Translations under genes and position numbers: made by a program
The notes under the pieces: generated by a model
Seen by the model: the letters and a program-made list of their open reading frames with translations, nothing else
Database searches by the model: none
What the model was told of the DNA's origin: nothing
From: Rhabditophanes sp. KR3021
Taxonomy: Eukaryota > Nematoda > Chromadorea > Rhabditida > Alloionematidae
DNA: 64,000 nucleotides
Direction: 5' to 3'
Assembly: GCA_963281155.1 (NCBI GenBank)
Contig: CAUJLY010000006.1
Span: forward strand, 8,308,001-8,372,000
Shown here: in pieces, positions 21,606 to 34,512 of the stretch
How the letters are laid out: the number at the start of each line of letters is the position of its first letter
How positions within the stretch are numbered: the first letter of the stretch is position 1

Positions 21606-24149
21606 ATGGAAGGAGACCAATTAGTAATTGGTTGTTTGTCAGGATACCCTGCGTGTGGCGGAGTACAAGACTTTGCGAACAATGATCACACATTCACCCA
21701 TCAAGAAAAATTTGAAGCTGTTGTTGCTTTGATGTTCAATTACAGTATAACTGATGCTATTGCAGCCTTATACAGACATCACATAAATAATAAACCTAGT
21801 CCAGATTGCAAGGAAAAGATATTATTTTGGCACAAGAACTTTGTATACAGAGGAAGTTTGTATTTAGGAACGATTGTGAATCCTGAGAATATGGGACTAA
21901 TGAATTATGAAAATAAGATGGAATTTAAGTTTGTTAATAGAAAAGCTGCCATGTTGTATTTTGACTTTGTACATCAAAGATCAATGAGTGAAGCTAGAAG
22001 GGCCTTTGAAAATTTGTTTCCAGATTACAGCTATCCGGAAGAAAAGGACTTAAATGAAATGCGAAACAACTTATATAGACATGGAGTAATTAGTCCAAAA
22101 ATAGAACTTTTAAAAGACTATGGAGGTGCACCTGTAGTTGAGAACAAATTCGGGAATCCTTATACATTGCTTGTCGCATGTAGCATGCATAGCGTAATGA
22201 CTATAACTAAATATGACAGTGAATTTAATAGTTTCCTTGAAATGCTCAAAGCTAAGTCTTTTGAGGTACGTGGTGAGGAGCTTTACAGAAAGGAACCCGA
22301 AGCGGAAAATATGCAACGAAGTTATATTGAAGAGAAAAATGAAATTATACAAAGTAACAATGCTATATCAGCACAGCCTGATATAAATGCGGAAAAATCA
22401 AAAATGATTGAATTCGTGACTATTCATGATGAGGAACCAATCAACAATAATGAAGTAAAACAAGTTTTTAATCATATTGAAGCCAAAACAAATTCTAACA
22501 ATGTTCTAAATTATTCTAACTTACCACAAATTGTTATAACTCAACCATTGACAGATAATGTATGTGTCAATGAAAAAAAAATTACAAGAAAACGTAAAAT
22601 TTGTTTAAAAGCTCTAAAACTTGTTAGACCCATAGTTGATACAAATAGTATAGAAGATCCTACTGGGATGCAATCAACATCTTTTACAAACGTGCAAAGT
22701 AATTTGCCAACAGAACAAGATCCTTCCACAAAATTGCCTAATATTTCGACACTCTTAAGTGATCCCAGAGATTTAACAACTCTCACAAACGTACAAAATG
22801 CTTGCCAAGCACAGCAAGAGCCGACTAAATTACCATTAAACACTGTGTCAAAAGTTCATGATAGTCGTGAGGCACAACAAAATATTGGGAACCTGCTAAC
22901 AGGGCTAGCTGTGCCTAATAATTACTCATCTCAACAAAATCTTGGTAATTTGCTATCAACCAGTATCACAAACGTTCAAACTAATTATGCTACACATCAA
23001 GAGCATATTAACTTACCATCAAACGCTTCCACAAATATACAAACTGATCGCCAGTTTAATGAAGATCCCATTAACTTTCAATCAAAGATTGTTCCGATAC
23101 AATATAATTGCCCACCTGTTCAATCTGACCATTTGCAATTAAACGTTTCTCGCAGATTTGAAAATAATTTGCTCCTTCCTCAAAATCCTAATTGCTTGCA
23201 AGTGAAAAATGGCCCACATTTTAGAAAAAATGTGACACCTCAAATTGGTAGTGATAACTTACAGCCAAATAGTTTCTTTAGATTTCCGAATAATTGGATG
23301 GCTTATCATGGTCCTGATAAGTATGAATTAAATAATCCTTCAAGATATCATAATGACTGCAGAACACAACATGAGCCATCCAAAAACTTGCAGGCAAATC
23401 AAAATCAACAAATGCAAGGAAACTGGCAGCAACATCCTGGTAGCTTAGTATCAAACGTATCACCCAGAAATCAAATTAATTGGAACAACCAACAAGGTCC
23501 AGATAACTCTCAGCCAAATCGTCCACGGATGGAAAATAATTGGCTAAGCCAACAAAATTCAAATAATATGTTATCATATCATGAACAAAATAATTTTACA
23601 CAAAACATGAATAATTGGCCACAACAGTTTCACCAAAATGCTCTTCAAAATATTCCAGAACAGTCTGATCAAAAAAATTGGAAGCAGAGGAATATGAATT
23701 TGCATCCTAAATATCACCAAAATAATCCCCCAAATAATGTTTTACCCGAACAGGTTCACAATAGCATTCCATTACATACTGAACAAAAGAATTATCACAG
23801 CCATTTGCGGCCCCAATATCAACACAATTTACTTCAAAATATTTTGCCAACTCGTTCAAGTGTTAATGCAATTCAATCACAACCTGCTCAAAACAACCAA
23901 AATTATGTCGAACCACAAGCAAGCCCAAACGATTTTTTTGAGCAATTATGTTCAAATACATTAGCTCAAAGTGATAGCATCTCAAATCAAAACCCAGGAG
24001 AATTGCAAAATATTCCTTGGTCTGATCAGCAGAATGCTTATAATTATTTAACTCCCTATGATTCAAATTTTGCTAAAACACATCCGTCATCTCAAGGAAA
24101 CTACAATGAAGATGGTCCAAGTGATATTAACAAACATAAATCAAATTAA
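21606..24149 (+). CDS. Double helix-turn-helix protein with long Asn/Gln-rich tail
   Basis: Single-exon frame of 847 aa. Residues about 29-88 and 109-163 are two copies of a roughly 55-residue helical module: charged helix, 'xxxAxxxhYxxxxxxxxxPxxxxhxxhxxxhxxxGS/V'. This resembles the transposon-derived HTH domain found at the N terminus of many arthropod proteins (DUF4817-like). That match is by pattern only. A basic patch KKITRKRK lies near residue 320-330. From about residue 360 to the end the protein is highly enriched in Asn, Gln, Pro and Ser, with loose repeats of an 'xxNhxxxxNxxxQQxPxNLxxN' type; it would be disordered and prion-like. A domesticated DNA-binding or RNP-associated protein is plausible. 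No transposase catalytic domain is present. A poly(A) signal is at 24279-24284. An AG site lies 3 nt before the ATG. Confidence 0.75.
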   Translation: MEGDQLVIGCLSGYPACGGVQDFANNDHTFTHQEKFEAVVALMFNYSITDAIAALYRHHINNKPSPDCKEKILFWHKNFVYRGSLYLGTIVNPENMGLMNYENKMEFKFVNRKAAMLYFDFVHQRSMSEARRAFENLFPDYSYPEEKDLNEMRNNLYRHGVISPKIELLKDYGGAPVVENKFGNPYTLLVACSMHSVMTITKYDSEFNSFLEMLKAKSFEVRGEELYRKEPEAENMQRSYIEEKNEIIQSNNAISAQPDINAEKSKMIEFVTIHDEEPINNNEVKQVFNHIEAKTNSNNVLNYSNLPQIVITQPLTDNVCVNEKKITRKRKICLKALKLVRPIVDTNSIEDPTGMQSTSFTNVQSNLPTEQDPSTKLPNISTLLSDPRDLTTLTNVQNACQAQQEPTKLPLNTVSKVHDSREAQQNIGNLLTGLAVPNNYSSQQNLGNLLSTSITNVQTNYATHQEHINLPSNASTNIQTDRQFNEDPINFQSKIVPIQYNCPPVQSDHLQLNVSRRFENNLLLPQNPNCLQVKNGPHFRKNVTPQIGSDNLQPNSFFRFPNNWMAYHGPDKYELNNPSRYHNDCRTQHEPSKNLQANQNQQMQGNWQQHPGSLVSNVSPRNQINWNNQQGPDNSQPNRPRMENNWLSQQNSNNMLSYHEQNNFTQNMNNWPQQFHQNALQNIPEQSDQKNWKQRNMNLHPKYHQNNPPNNVLPEQVHNSIPLHTEQKNYHSHLRPQYQHNLLQNILPTRSSVNAIQSQPAQNNQNYVEPQASPNDFFEQLCSNTLAQSDSISNQNPGELQNIPWSDQQNAYNYLTPYDSNFAKTHPSSQGNYNEDGPSDINKHKSN

Positions 24150-24588
24150 ATAACAATCTTAAATTATGTTTTTTCGATTAATTAATCCTTTTCTTATATT
24201 CCTTATTGTAACAACATTCATTATATCTAAATTTGTATCACTAATAGCTTAACTATTTACGCATTATGTAATTCATGTAATAAAACTTATTGGCACAAAA
24301 TATGAGTTGTAAAGGTGTGAAGGACATAATAACAACAAATTAGATCGCCATAGTCATATCTCAATTAAACAAAAATGATACAATCATTGAATTATGGCCA
24401 TCAATTACATGATACTTCTTGACTTTTAAATAGCTATTAAATGAACATATGCAAAAGCTGGCATTTCCTGAACAACCACAAAATTTTTCTAGTCTAAACT
24501 TTTGTCAGATAGACAATCATTATTAATAATGCTCAGTGTCCACTAAACACAGACTTCACTGTACTTGATTAATTTAGATTTAACCAAA
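24150..24588. other. Intergenic, 3' of the double-HTH gene
   Basis: AT-rich spacer with the upstream gene's poly(A) signal (24279-24284) and, at 24576-24577, an AG acceptor-like site before the next start codon. Nothing else is supported. Confidence 0.4.
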
Positions 24589-24975
24589 ATGAAAGAACAA
24601 GAAGCCATTCGGAAGATTCTTAAAAGAAACGCAGCAGGCAACATAATATCGGAGATTCCAAACATCCAATAGAAATAAGAGGAAACGCCGCAACCCAAGT
24701 TCAGGGAGTTATTCTACTCCAAGAATGGAGATGGCTGTTGATTTGATTACCAAAGGCAAATTATCTAGAAGTCAAGCTGATAATGTTCAATTTCGTGCCC
24801 TACGTGGTGATATGACTCAACACAATTGGGTAACTTTTGATTCCCATTATGAGGAAATTCTTTCTGAAGTAATGAAAAAGCCTCATTATGATGGAAACGT
24901 AGCTTTTCAAGGAGTAAGTGTATGATAATATCATTTGTATTAATTTTTATTTAGTTTAAGACAGGTAACTTCTAA
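24589..24975 (+). CDS. Small unidentified basic protein, reading frame interrupted once
   Basis: A start at 24589 opens a frame (MKEQEAIRKILKRNAAG...) that stops at 24670. From 24647 the adjacent frame is open through a basic NKRKRR stretch and a conserved-looking region (residues encoded 24725-24913). That region ends at a GTAAGT donor; a 41-nt intron ends TTTAG, and the second exon 24955-24975 supplies six codons and a stop. The intron length matches its neighbours, so the 3' half is probably genuine. No GT occurs between the ATG and the frame change, so a GT-AG intron cannot bridge it. One extra base (or two missing) explains the break: an assembly error, a polymorphism or early decay. The alternative is initiation at ATG 24725, giving 69 aa. 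A poly(A) signal is at 25037-25042. It converges on the IP3 receptor gene. I do not recognise the family. Confidence 0.5.
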
Positions 24976-25211
24976 TTTCCTTAAAATTAATGCTGCTGTC
25001 AATTTAAATTCTTTGATTGACTGATAATACTTAAATAATAAATTCCTATAGTGCCCATTTCATTCAAAATTCTGTCTAAAACCATATTAAAGATCTCGGA
25101 TCTATCAAAATTTGTTTAGGGTAGGTAACCAATATATATTTATTTGCAAAACAAAGAAATTAAATTAATTTTGCCATCTAACAATAAATATTATATTTAA
25201 AAAGATTCTAA

Positions 25212-28200
25212 CTAATCCATTGATATGTCTGACATTACTCTTTGCATTGATATGGTTCGTGAATTTAAATCACGTATTACTCCTTCCAATGCCTTTAATT
25301 GATCTTGGAAATCTTTAAACTGTGGTTGATCACTTTCTGTTCCATCTTCGATTAGAGAAATAGCTTGCATTCGTGGAAACCAGTCTACCTGCTTTTGATT
25401 AATCATATATGAAACATAACTTTCGGGACCTGTGAATTCAGTTGAATCTTTTACCTGTAGCCAAACAATAAAATATAGATAATGCCACAGGTTATGTTCT
25501 GATTCACGATGCTCATCAAATGACACCGAATGATTATCAAATCTAAATTAATGCATTAGCTGTTTGATCACTTATCTAACTTACTTTCCTCTTTCTAATC
25601 CACAAATAAAACATGTATTTTTTAATATATCTTCCCGTTCATTTTTTTCTGATCTCAGATCACCGAATGTGTCAATGATTACACCAAAAATAAGGTTAAG
25701 AACAATAATAATCAGAACAATGAAGAAAGTCATGTCATAAATTATTCTGTGAAAGAAGAAAGCTTCGTTGGGACCTGGGTTCCTTAACACATCTCCTATT
25801 CCTCCACCATTTCTTAGACCTCTATTTAGAGTTGTTAGTATACACATCCTTAAAGTATCACAACCGGGAACTTTTCCATCTGATTCTGAATCACTTGACT
25901 TTGTACATGACTCGACGTCTGACGGTAATTTACTTATTAAGAAAGGATCGACATCAATTTTTGACACAATTTCCTCACTATCCAATGGATCTACATCTAT
26001 TTGGAAATCCTTCTGGAAGAACATATATCCCACAATAGAAAATTGATAAACCAAGATTAATGCTAACATTCCTGTCAAACAAATTGACTTCCAATTTCTG
26101 GTAACTGATCGAATAACATTTCTTAAAGTTTCATCACTTGCCACAACATCTAACAACAAAAAGCAATACAAGAACGGATGTATAAAACAACCAACAAAAC
26201 ATTCTGTCAAATATATGGTGTGATACCAAATTTCACGATCATTTATTCTTTCATTCCATGTTTTGTCCACTAAACCTCTATTACCAATTATCGCAATTAA
26301 ATGGATTGTTTTGTTGACTAGTTGCATAACTCCGAATACACTTAGGCAAACCTCTACTCCTAATACCAGTTTTGTTACCAGGCCAATTGTTAATAAAAAA
26401 AAGATAACACATGTATTTCCAACAGAATCCATTTTTAATCTTGCCTTTCCACTTTTCAGCAACATTATGAAATACAGACCTGATAAGGCTAGAACGATCA
26501 AAATGAAAGGATTTTTGTGATTGATAGCATCTTCTGAAGTTGATCCAAACGGATAGTATAAGGCAATAATTACATTCACTAATATGGCCAAGAAGAATGC
26601 TAATCGACCCCAAATAGGCAATAATTGTGTTATTAAAGACAAAATTGGTTGATCTTCTAGTTTTCTTTGCCATTTCATTTCATTATACAATTCCTCCCAT
26701 TGCTCAAAGAAGTCAGTTACTTTACTTCCTTGATTATCTCTTTCTGTTCTAACATACACGGTTTGTTTCGTTTCTGGTGTTAGGTAAAGACAAATATCAT
26801 GGATAGGAAAGACTACTCTTTCCATTTTTCTATCCGCACGAACTATTTCAATTTGTGCTGTATGTTCTTTGTAAAATTGTAAGGCAGCTTTTGTTTTGGG
26901 ATTTTCATGGTTATCAGGATCAAGTTCATTAGTCAGTTCGGTTGAATGTCTCGCTAGTTGATGTGCTAATATATAGATGTTATGCCCAACTTCCTTGGGA
27001 TCTAAATTAGAGGATTCATAGGTATTGTAAATTGCATTTGCATAGCTTTGACTCTTGTCAACTTCCTTTCCATATTTCAATTCGTCTTTAGCTGCTTTGA
27101 AACTATCTGAAAACATTGCTGATGTTGTATTTGGCATGGGAGTTCCATAATTTGAATTATGCGCCATGAAAGTCTCCTTGAATTTAGAAACAGTGTATGA
27201 ATCAGAATCTGTCATATTGTATGCTTGTGAGATCGCCTTGATTAATTGGCCAACACCGACTGAAGTATGCGACATATTTCCTAGGACTCTGTCGGCATTT
27301 TCACTATCGTGTCTAGACTCCATCACGGCTAACAATAGCTTTGATGCGTTGCTTTTGATTTCTAAGGCCAATTCCATATGTTCATCGGCTAGAGGCTTGA
27401 TGTCGTTGAGAACTAAGGAAATTATTATATCTAGTCCATTAGACTCATGCAAAGCCATTGTATTTTGATTTTCATGACAAGGGCCTTGGCAGAATTCGGT
27501 TAAAGTAATTAAAGTTTGCGTAATCAAGGAAAAGTTATGTTCCCCAATTTCGGCAAACACACCCAAACTTCCTTTAGTACTTCCACAAATTGTATCCAAA
27601 AATGTCAATGTTTCAGCTACCAAATTATAATCGGGACGTGATCCTTGTGTTCTTAAGAAATCTTGGAGCATACCATTGTGGTTTTCACAAAGCAATTGCA
27701 GGAAACGTAAAATCGGCTCCATAATAGAAACTTCCTGTGATAACAAATCTTTAGGTTTTTCTTCTTCGTGGAAATTAGCGATATCATAGTTTGCTCCTAA
27801 CCCTAAATGGCTACTAATATCTGTATCTGCTCCAATTGAATGCCTATGATGAACTTCAGGAGGCGTTGAAGGTGTAGCTCCACTAATCAGATTGTGTGTT
27901 GAATTTCTGATTTGAGCCAAAAATCCATTTGAATTGACATCGTTATTGTCATTTGGCAAAGGCGTCATCACAGCGGAAGCTAAAAAGAAATGATATTAAT
28001 ATTTTATCATAAATATCCACACGCAGGTTAAAAATAAAAAAGACTTGATCACACAAATAAACAAAAAGTGTCACACTAATCACCATTACGCCGATATGCA
28101 CGAGACTGACAAAAGGGCAATTTAATTAATTCAAATATATTACATCTTCGTGAAATAGAAGTAGATATAGCTGAAAAGTAAGTCGTGTTGAGTTGAAATT

Positions 28201-31200
28201 GAAATTATTAAAGTTTTAATGTAAATAAAGTTTTAGATTAAATAAGTTAATGTGTATTAAAGGAAATAATAAACTAAATGTTGTTATTAATTTTAGATAG
28301 ATATAAGCCACTAAAAACTTACCTGTTCTTTGGCGAAGTGAATTCCCAGACATCATGTCTGATTTAAGACGATTTTGGGCAGTCTGAAACTTGTTGACCA
28401 AAGTCTTGAAAAATTTACTAGCTACTGACTTGTCTCGTAGACGTTGATAAAATGATAATTGAACATCTTTATTTCCTTCATACAATAAGGCTTTTGCTAA
28501 TTGGCAAGCTTTTAGGAAAATTTCTTGAGATATGTCAGCAATTGCTAGTTCAATGACTAAATCTACAGCTCCGGCATTATTAAGTTTACATTGCGTCTCA
28601 TAATGCGAGATGTCAATGATAGGTTTCAAATCACTATTAAAAATGTATGCTTCTGGAGGCGCCTTTTCGTTGATTTCTTTTGAAGCTACTGTCTTCATTT
28701 TATGAATTGATAAAGCTTCAGGCGGAGGTTCGACTACATTATTACCAAAGTACCTTTTGATTAATAGTAGACGTAACTTTTTTCCCTCGCTGGTAAAGTT
28801 GTATTTTGTACAAGTAGCCATTTTGCATAATGTTTGGATTACTCTGACACATAAATTTTCTTGCTTATTTTGTAGCAGAAGTTTGCAATGTTGAATTAAC
28901 TTTGTTACAGCTTTACCATTTGCACATTGTTCTCTTAGAGGAGAACCTACAGGGAATAGTTTTTCAGGAAAGTGTAATACGTCAACTAATACTGATGATT
29001 CGGCTGCATGAAGAGGATGAAGATAGTTTTTGAAATCATTAATAATAGATTGGTAACACACTACTACATTTGATGTTTCCCCATGAACTCCCGGATGGCG
29101 AACAGTAACATTTGTTCCTGTATAGTTTCTAGCCGACTTTAAGGTAAGATTTGCCGTATTCTTAGCAATAAATCTTGTTTTATTGGCAACACTTTGCCAC
29201 CTTGCTTTTGCATTAACAACTTGATTAGTTTCAGGCATTTGAATGGCAGCTGGTAACACAATATTATGCTCAGTAGCAACAGTTTTCAAGCGCTTAAGGC
29301 ACTCCGTAACTCTGTACCAACTTTTGCTTTGGTTCTTTTGCAAAGCAATTCTACCATTTGTAATGTCATTCAAACGTTGAACAATCAGAGAAAATGTGGC
29401 CCGATGTTGTTTGACGTCAATAACTGCCCTGCTATTAAATTGTCTTTCAAAAAATTTAGATAAGACTTCAGTAACAGTAGTACAAATGTATGACTCAAGT
29501 TGATCAACAAAGGGGTTCGCTGGTGACACATTGTTGTAATTTGTGATATGCATAACATTAGGTGGGTGTAAAGATGCAGGCGATGGCGCTTTGCCAATAT
29601 GAAAGTTTGTCAAATCTGATAAAATATTCTTCAAAATGTATTCAATATAGTCTGAGTTACAGGCATCTTTAAGTTCAATGTCAGTATCAATATAGCAATG
29701 CATCATAAATTGCAAGTAAACAGACTTAACTTTGACACTACATACTTCAGAGGTAATAACCTTAACTATTTGATCCATTGGCAAGAAAGAAGCGCACTTT
29801 AATTCAGTATTTCCATTTTTGCCCTTTGTACATAATGCCATTAACCTAACTAATTCAATGTGATAATTTAAAGCATTATTATCAGGTAAATCGTTGCAAA
29901 CATTATAGTCTTTTTTCATTAACTCCTTAAGAGTATAAAATTCAGCGGCATTGGTGTAAAAGCTTTTGACTTCTTCGGTAGATTTAATTAATTCTTCAAT
30001 AACTTTCAATTGAGTAGATTCAATTTGCTTATCTTGAACTGAAACGATAGATTGCAGGAACTTTAAGAAAAGACAATTTTTTCCCTTGTGCTCAATTAAT
30101 CCTACAACATGCGCAATCAAAGATTCGGCTACATTTTCCGAAAGGTCGTGATTATTCATAAAAATAGCTGTTAGAGTTTCAACTTCTTCAAATGTTTCTA
30201 TCGACAGTTGCCCATCATTTCTTCCACTTTCAATCGAAACAAACTTATGAAGTCTATTTTGATTTTCCTTATTGTTCTTACAGAAAGCACGTAAAAAGAC
30301 ATGACTAATAGATATCAATTTAGGCATTTCAGAGTCATTCTTTTTGTCAAATGGAATCGAGATAAATTCTAAAACTACTTCGTAGACTTTCATATTTCTT
30401 AATAGTTGCTGATTCATACCATCTGCTTTGTTATCCTTATAGCACAATGTTTCAAATCTTTGTAAAATATCTTTAATTAAGGGATAACCAAGCAAGGGAG
30501 CTTTATCCATCAATTTGTGCAGTGAATTGGATGTTTCTTTTTTGTCTGAACTTTTGAGTAATGTCAACAAATCGCGCATACAGTCTATTTTCGTCGACGC
30601 ATAATGATCATGAATGAATTCTCTTAAATTTTGAGGAATTGTGTGAAGATCGGCAATCATCTTTTCATCTAATCCTTTTTCTAACTCTTCATCTAAAGGA
30701 TCATGACTTAGCATGTCATCGTTGCTGTTACTACGCTCCATTGTTGTTTGTCTACTGATTTGAACTTTTCCTGGATTTCCACTTATTTCCGTAACAGAAA
30801 TTTTATGATCGTTTTCACCAACACCCCAATTCACCCACAATTCAGATTTTTCCGTTAAATTTTTAAGTATAAAGACGTCTCTGTCAATTTGGTGATAATT
30901 GTCAACATCATTATTTGAAACCAGCATTTGAACTTGTTTTAAATCTTCAATCAACTCTTGATATTGCGTGAAGTGTCTAAACAAAACTTTCAATGCCATA
31001 CTAGTAAGCATTGGAAAATCATTCATAGTCATTTGCATCAAAATACGTAGCAATTGCTGTCCTTTTTGACCATCAAAATCAATTTCGGTGTCAATAGCAT
31101 CAAATACTACCTTACACAGATCACTGGAAACTTCTTGATTGCCCAAATGATGAATAGTCAATTCACCTTCATCATTGCAAGGGAATTTATTTTTGAACCA

Positions 31201-34200
31201 AGATAGGGCCACCGTTATTGAATAATCTCTTTTAACGTCAATTGCAAATTGCAATATCTCGACAATGATTAATTTGGTTTGTAAAACTAATTCGCGACTT
31301 GTCTTAGCTTTGATGGCATCCTCTGCCTGTGTATCGACATTATCCAAATTAAAAGACATTGCATTTTGGGCCAAGGTATTTGCTGTAAAATCTTGACTAA
31401 CCATTCCTTTTGTCATCTTACTGACCATCTTCATACCTTCCTTTAAGACAGACTGGCAATCTTGTTGATTTGGAGCACTATCGGCAATTGATAATAAATT
31501 TTGAGCCAATTGTAGTAAATCTGCGAAGCTATAAAAGCCAAATTGGGCTAATGCCCTTGCCAAGTTGACAACTTCATAGGTAAGTTTATTTTGATCACAA
31601 AATGCTCCACTTTCATTCAGAACTGGTTCATTGTTTTTGGCAGCTTTCAGAACATTAGCAAGGTATCTTTCAACAATTTTTAAAACATTTGTAAAAGCGA
31701 CTTCATCGTCTGCATGTTTCGTTCGACTTCCATCAACATAACCTTCAACTGCACTAGTACTATATTCCTTGACTGAAATTGAGTCTGGGATATCTCTCCA
31801 GAGACGAGCATGACGAACGGCACTTATCGGCGATCCTCTAACAACATGTAAATGCAACATTAATCTGGTAAAACAAGCCCTAATATCTGAGGGTAGCTTT
31901 TCATCAGCCATACATTGCAAAATTAATTCAAGTGGTAATTCTTGACTAATGTTAAGTAACTTCCTTTCTGGAGGTGGGTCAATTGCCAAATATTGTTGAT
32001 CTTGACACATTTGAGCTAACAAACCAAGTTGATGTCTATAATAGTCAAGCATTCTACCATCTTCATTGTCATTGTTGGCATTTGTGGCACAGTCAACTAA
32101 TTGTTTACAATAGTTTTCTTTCCAACATAAGTAGACATCAAACTTCCTAAAATTGTAAATATCTTCTGGTGTAGGATTCAAGATGGGTCTTTTTTCGGTA
32201 TCCATAATAATATCACTATACTCTTCCTTCAAAACAATTGTACATATTAATTCTTGAATCTTCTTGTTAGCTTCGCCACGGCAAACACAAAGGTCTGCTA
32301 AATAATCAAGAAACTTGCCGGCATTATTGAAACGAACCAACTCGACGAATCGGATAACATGAGGAGCTTTGACGTATTTTTCCAACAACTTTGGATTGTT
32401 ATGCAAGACAGCTGTCATAGTATCCTCAGCCATCAAATCAAACCCAATTTGCTCTTGAATTTGCTCAAACTTTTCCGCCAAAAATTCCTGATTCTTTCGG
32501 TAGCCTGATTGAGCATACTTCAACAATGCATAACAATATCTAAACATCTTTTTGAATACCAAGTTCGAACTTCTACCTAGAGAATCAGCAGTCAACAATG
32601 GTTCTTGGTCTATCTTTGCATTAGTAATTTTATCTTTAATGTGTCGGGGCTGGAAAGGAGCTCGCAACAAAGCAAACACCTGTTTTAATACACCCTGTTC
32701 CCTTAGCAACTTTTGTCTGTCTCTAGATGGTGAAAATTCAACGATATTGAGAGGATCAATCATATGATCACTAACTCCAGTCACAAAATAAATACACTCG
32801 ACGAGAAGCTGATTTGAGGTATTAATCATATCATTTCTTAAAGTTTTACCAGATAATATGACATCTATAAACTGCATCAATGCTTTGCATGCATCATTGG
32901 CAAAATCGAGGTCACGGACTTCTTTGGGAGAGACAGGCGACAAGGCAAAAGCCTCCTTGTCGATTTTGGTATTTTCACAAATTACCTTCACCCATCCCTT
33001 TTCACTTTTGTTAGCATAGAAGACATTATTTTTGTTGATCGGATTAGTTGTATGAACCCACGTTCCTGTTTGTTGATGCTGAAGGCGAACAAAAGAATTG
33101 ATAGGAACTTTTTGATCTTTTCCACTGGTAATCTTGCATGGATCAAGTAAAAAGAGAAGCGATTCGTCTTTTGCTGGATCACTTGGATCATCTGGCGATA
33201 ACATGTATACAATAGTGTCGTTTCCATAGGATTTCTTCGTATTCAAGAATCTGTCACCTTTCATTAAATCTATTGTGTCGCGTTTGATATCGTCAATTAT
33301 GTCTTCTGGTTGGCTAAATGTAATGTCGCCATTTGGTTCAACAATTTTAATCTTATCCTTTATTTCACTGACTTCATTTCTCAATGCAACTACCTTCAGG
33401 TATAAATCAGTTGCCAAATGTTTGAAACGAATAAACTTTCTCCAAGTCGCAGTACCACCACGGTAGGCGAAATCTTTGTTGAATATTTGGACTTCCCATA
33501 AAGCCTTGGAAGAAGTAGCATCTGCAGCACTGGAGCGATTAGTTAATCTCAAAAAAGCAACCTCTTCTTTGGTTAACGGAATTTTGTCTAAAGTAAGGAA
33601 AGTTTGTTGATCAGCGTGAAATAATCTAACTACATCTCCAGACTTCACAAAATCAGATAAATTTTCGTCAAATTGCAAGAACAAATTGACCTGCCATTCA
33701 GTATTTTCATTAAGAATGTTAACTTCACAGGCATTGTCATGGTCAGGCAGCTTCATATGAGAAAGATGGAGTTGATGTTTAGAGTGACCAACATTTGTTT
33801 GGCTTCCATTGGCATAAGGAACTAGGTAAATTCTTTCGGAAGACATCACTCCATAGCCAATTGAGACATGTTTATACACAGGTTCTACAACAAACCAACA
33901 CCCCTCATTACCAGCTTTATCTAAGTAAACACGCATTGCATTTCTCTCCACTTTGGCTTGTGAATTTTTCTGCATCGTCAAGAATTTGTCCGATTTGACA
34001 TGAAGAAGTTGGATGGAGGTTCCGTACTGGATTTGCGTTCCCAACATCTTCCTAAACTCCATCTCATTTTGCTCTTTTTCCTTCTCAGCTGCAATTCTCA
34101 ACTTGTTCAGCATTTCCTCATCGAAAGGTTCTCCAGCTAGACATTTCTTTTGCTCTGACCAATATTGCTTCTGAGCCGCATACCTGTAGACAGGACAAAC

Positions 34201-34512
34201 CCGAAACAAACAATCTCGATAATTCTTAGGAGGCGAAGCTAAAGATCCATTATTCAACTCAACCAAACAACGGTCATCAACCAATCTAAAGATTACTATT
34301 TGTAAATATCAAAAAACAACATACCCAAGTGTAGATAAAAATCCCTCATACTTAACCTGCTTTTCAACTTCATTTTTTTTGGGGGAATTGTCTACAGCAT
34401 ACAAGGAAATGACATCTCCAATGTGAAGATTTGTATTGTGAAAGGCATCTAGACTAACATTGGAGGAAGATGTAAATCGTTCCCGGTTTTGTAATAAATT
34501 ATTATCGTCCAT
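25212..34512 (-). CDS. Inositol 1,4,5-trisphosphate receptor, four exons
   Basis: IP3-gated Ca2+ release channel of the ER. Exons in transcript order: 34325-34512, 28323-34285, 25585-27979, 25212-25542. The joins give 8,877 nt and 2,958 aa, slightly longer than vertebrate receptors. The N-terminal part has the STLGLVDDRC motif of the suppressor/ligand-binding region, then MIR and RIH-type repeats through the 5.96-kb exon 2. Six hydrophobic segments lie in exon 3. The selectivity filter GGGIGD precedes the pore helix FGVIIDTFGDLR, and the conserved NTCFICGLERGKFDN zinc-binding linker spans the last 42-nt intron. The C-terminal tail (GPESYV, DWFPRM) matches the family. The other introns are 39 and 343 nt. 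A pyrimidine-rich CCTCCAG lies directly before the ATG. A poly(A) signal (minus strand) is at 25139-25144. Confidence 0.97.

Noticed and set aside
26281..26673. 130-codon minus-strand frame inside the IP3 receptor
   Set aside because: It is a shifted frame of the channel's membrane exon, which is continuous in the main frame.
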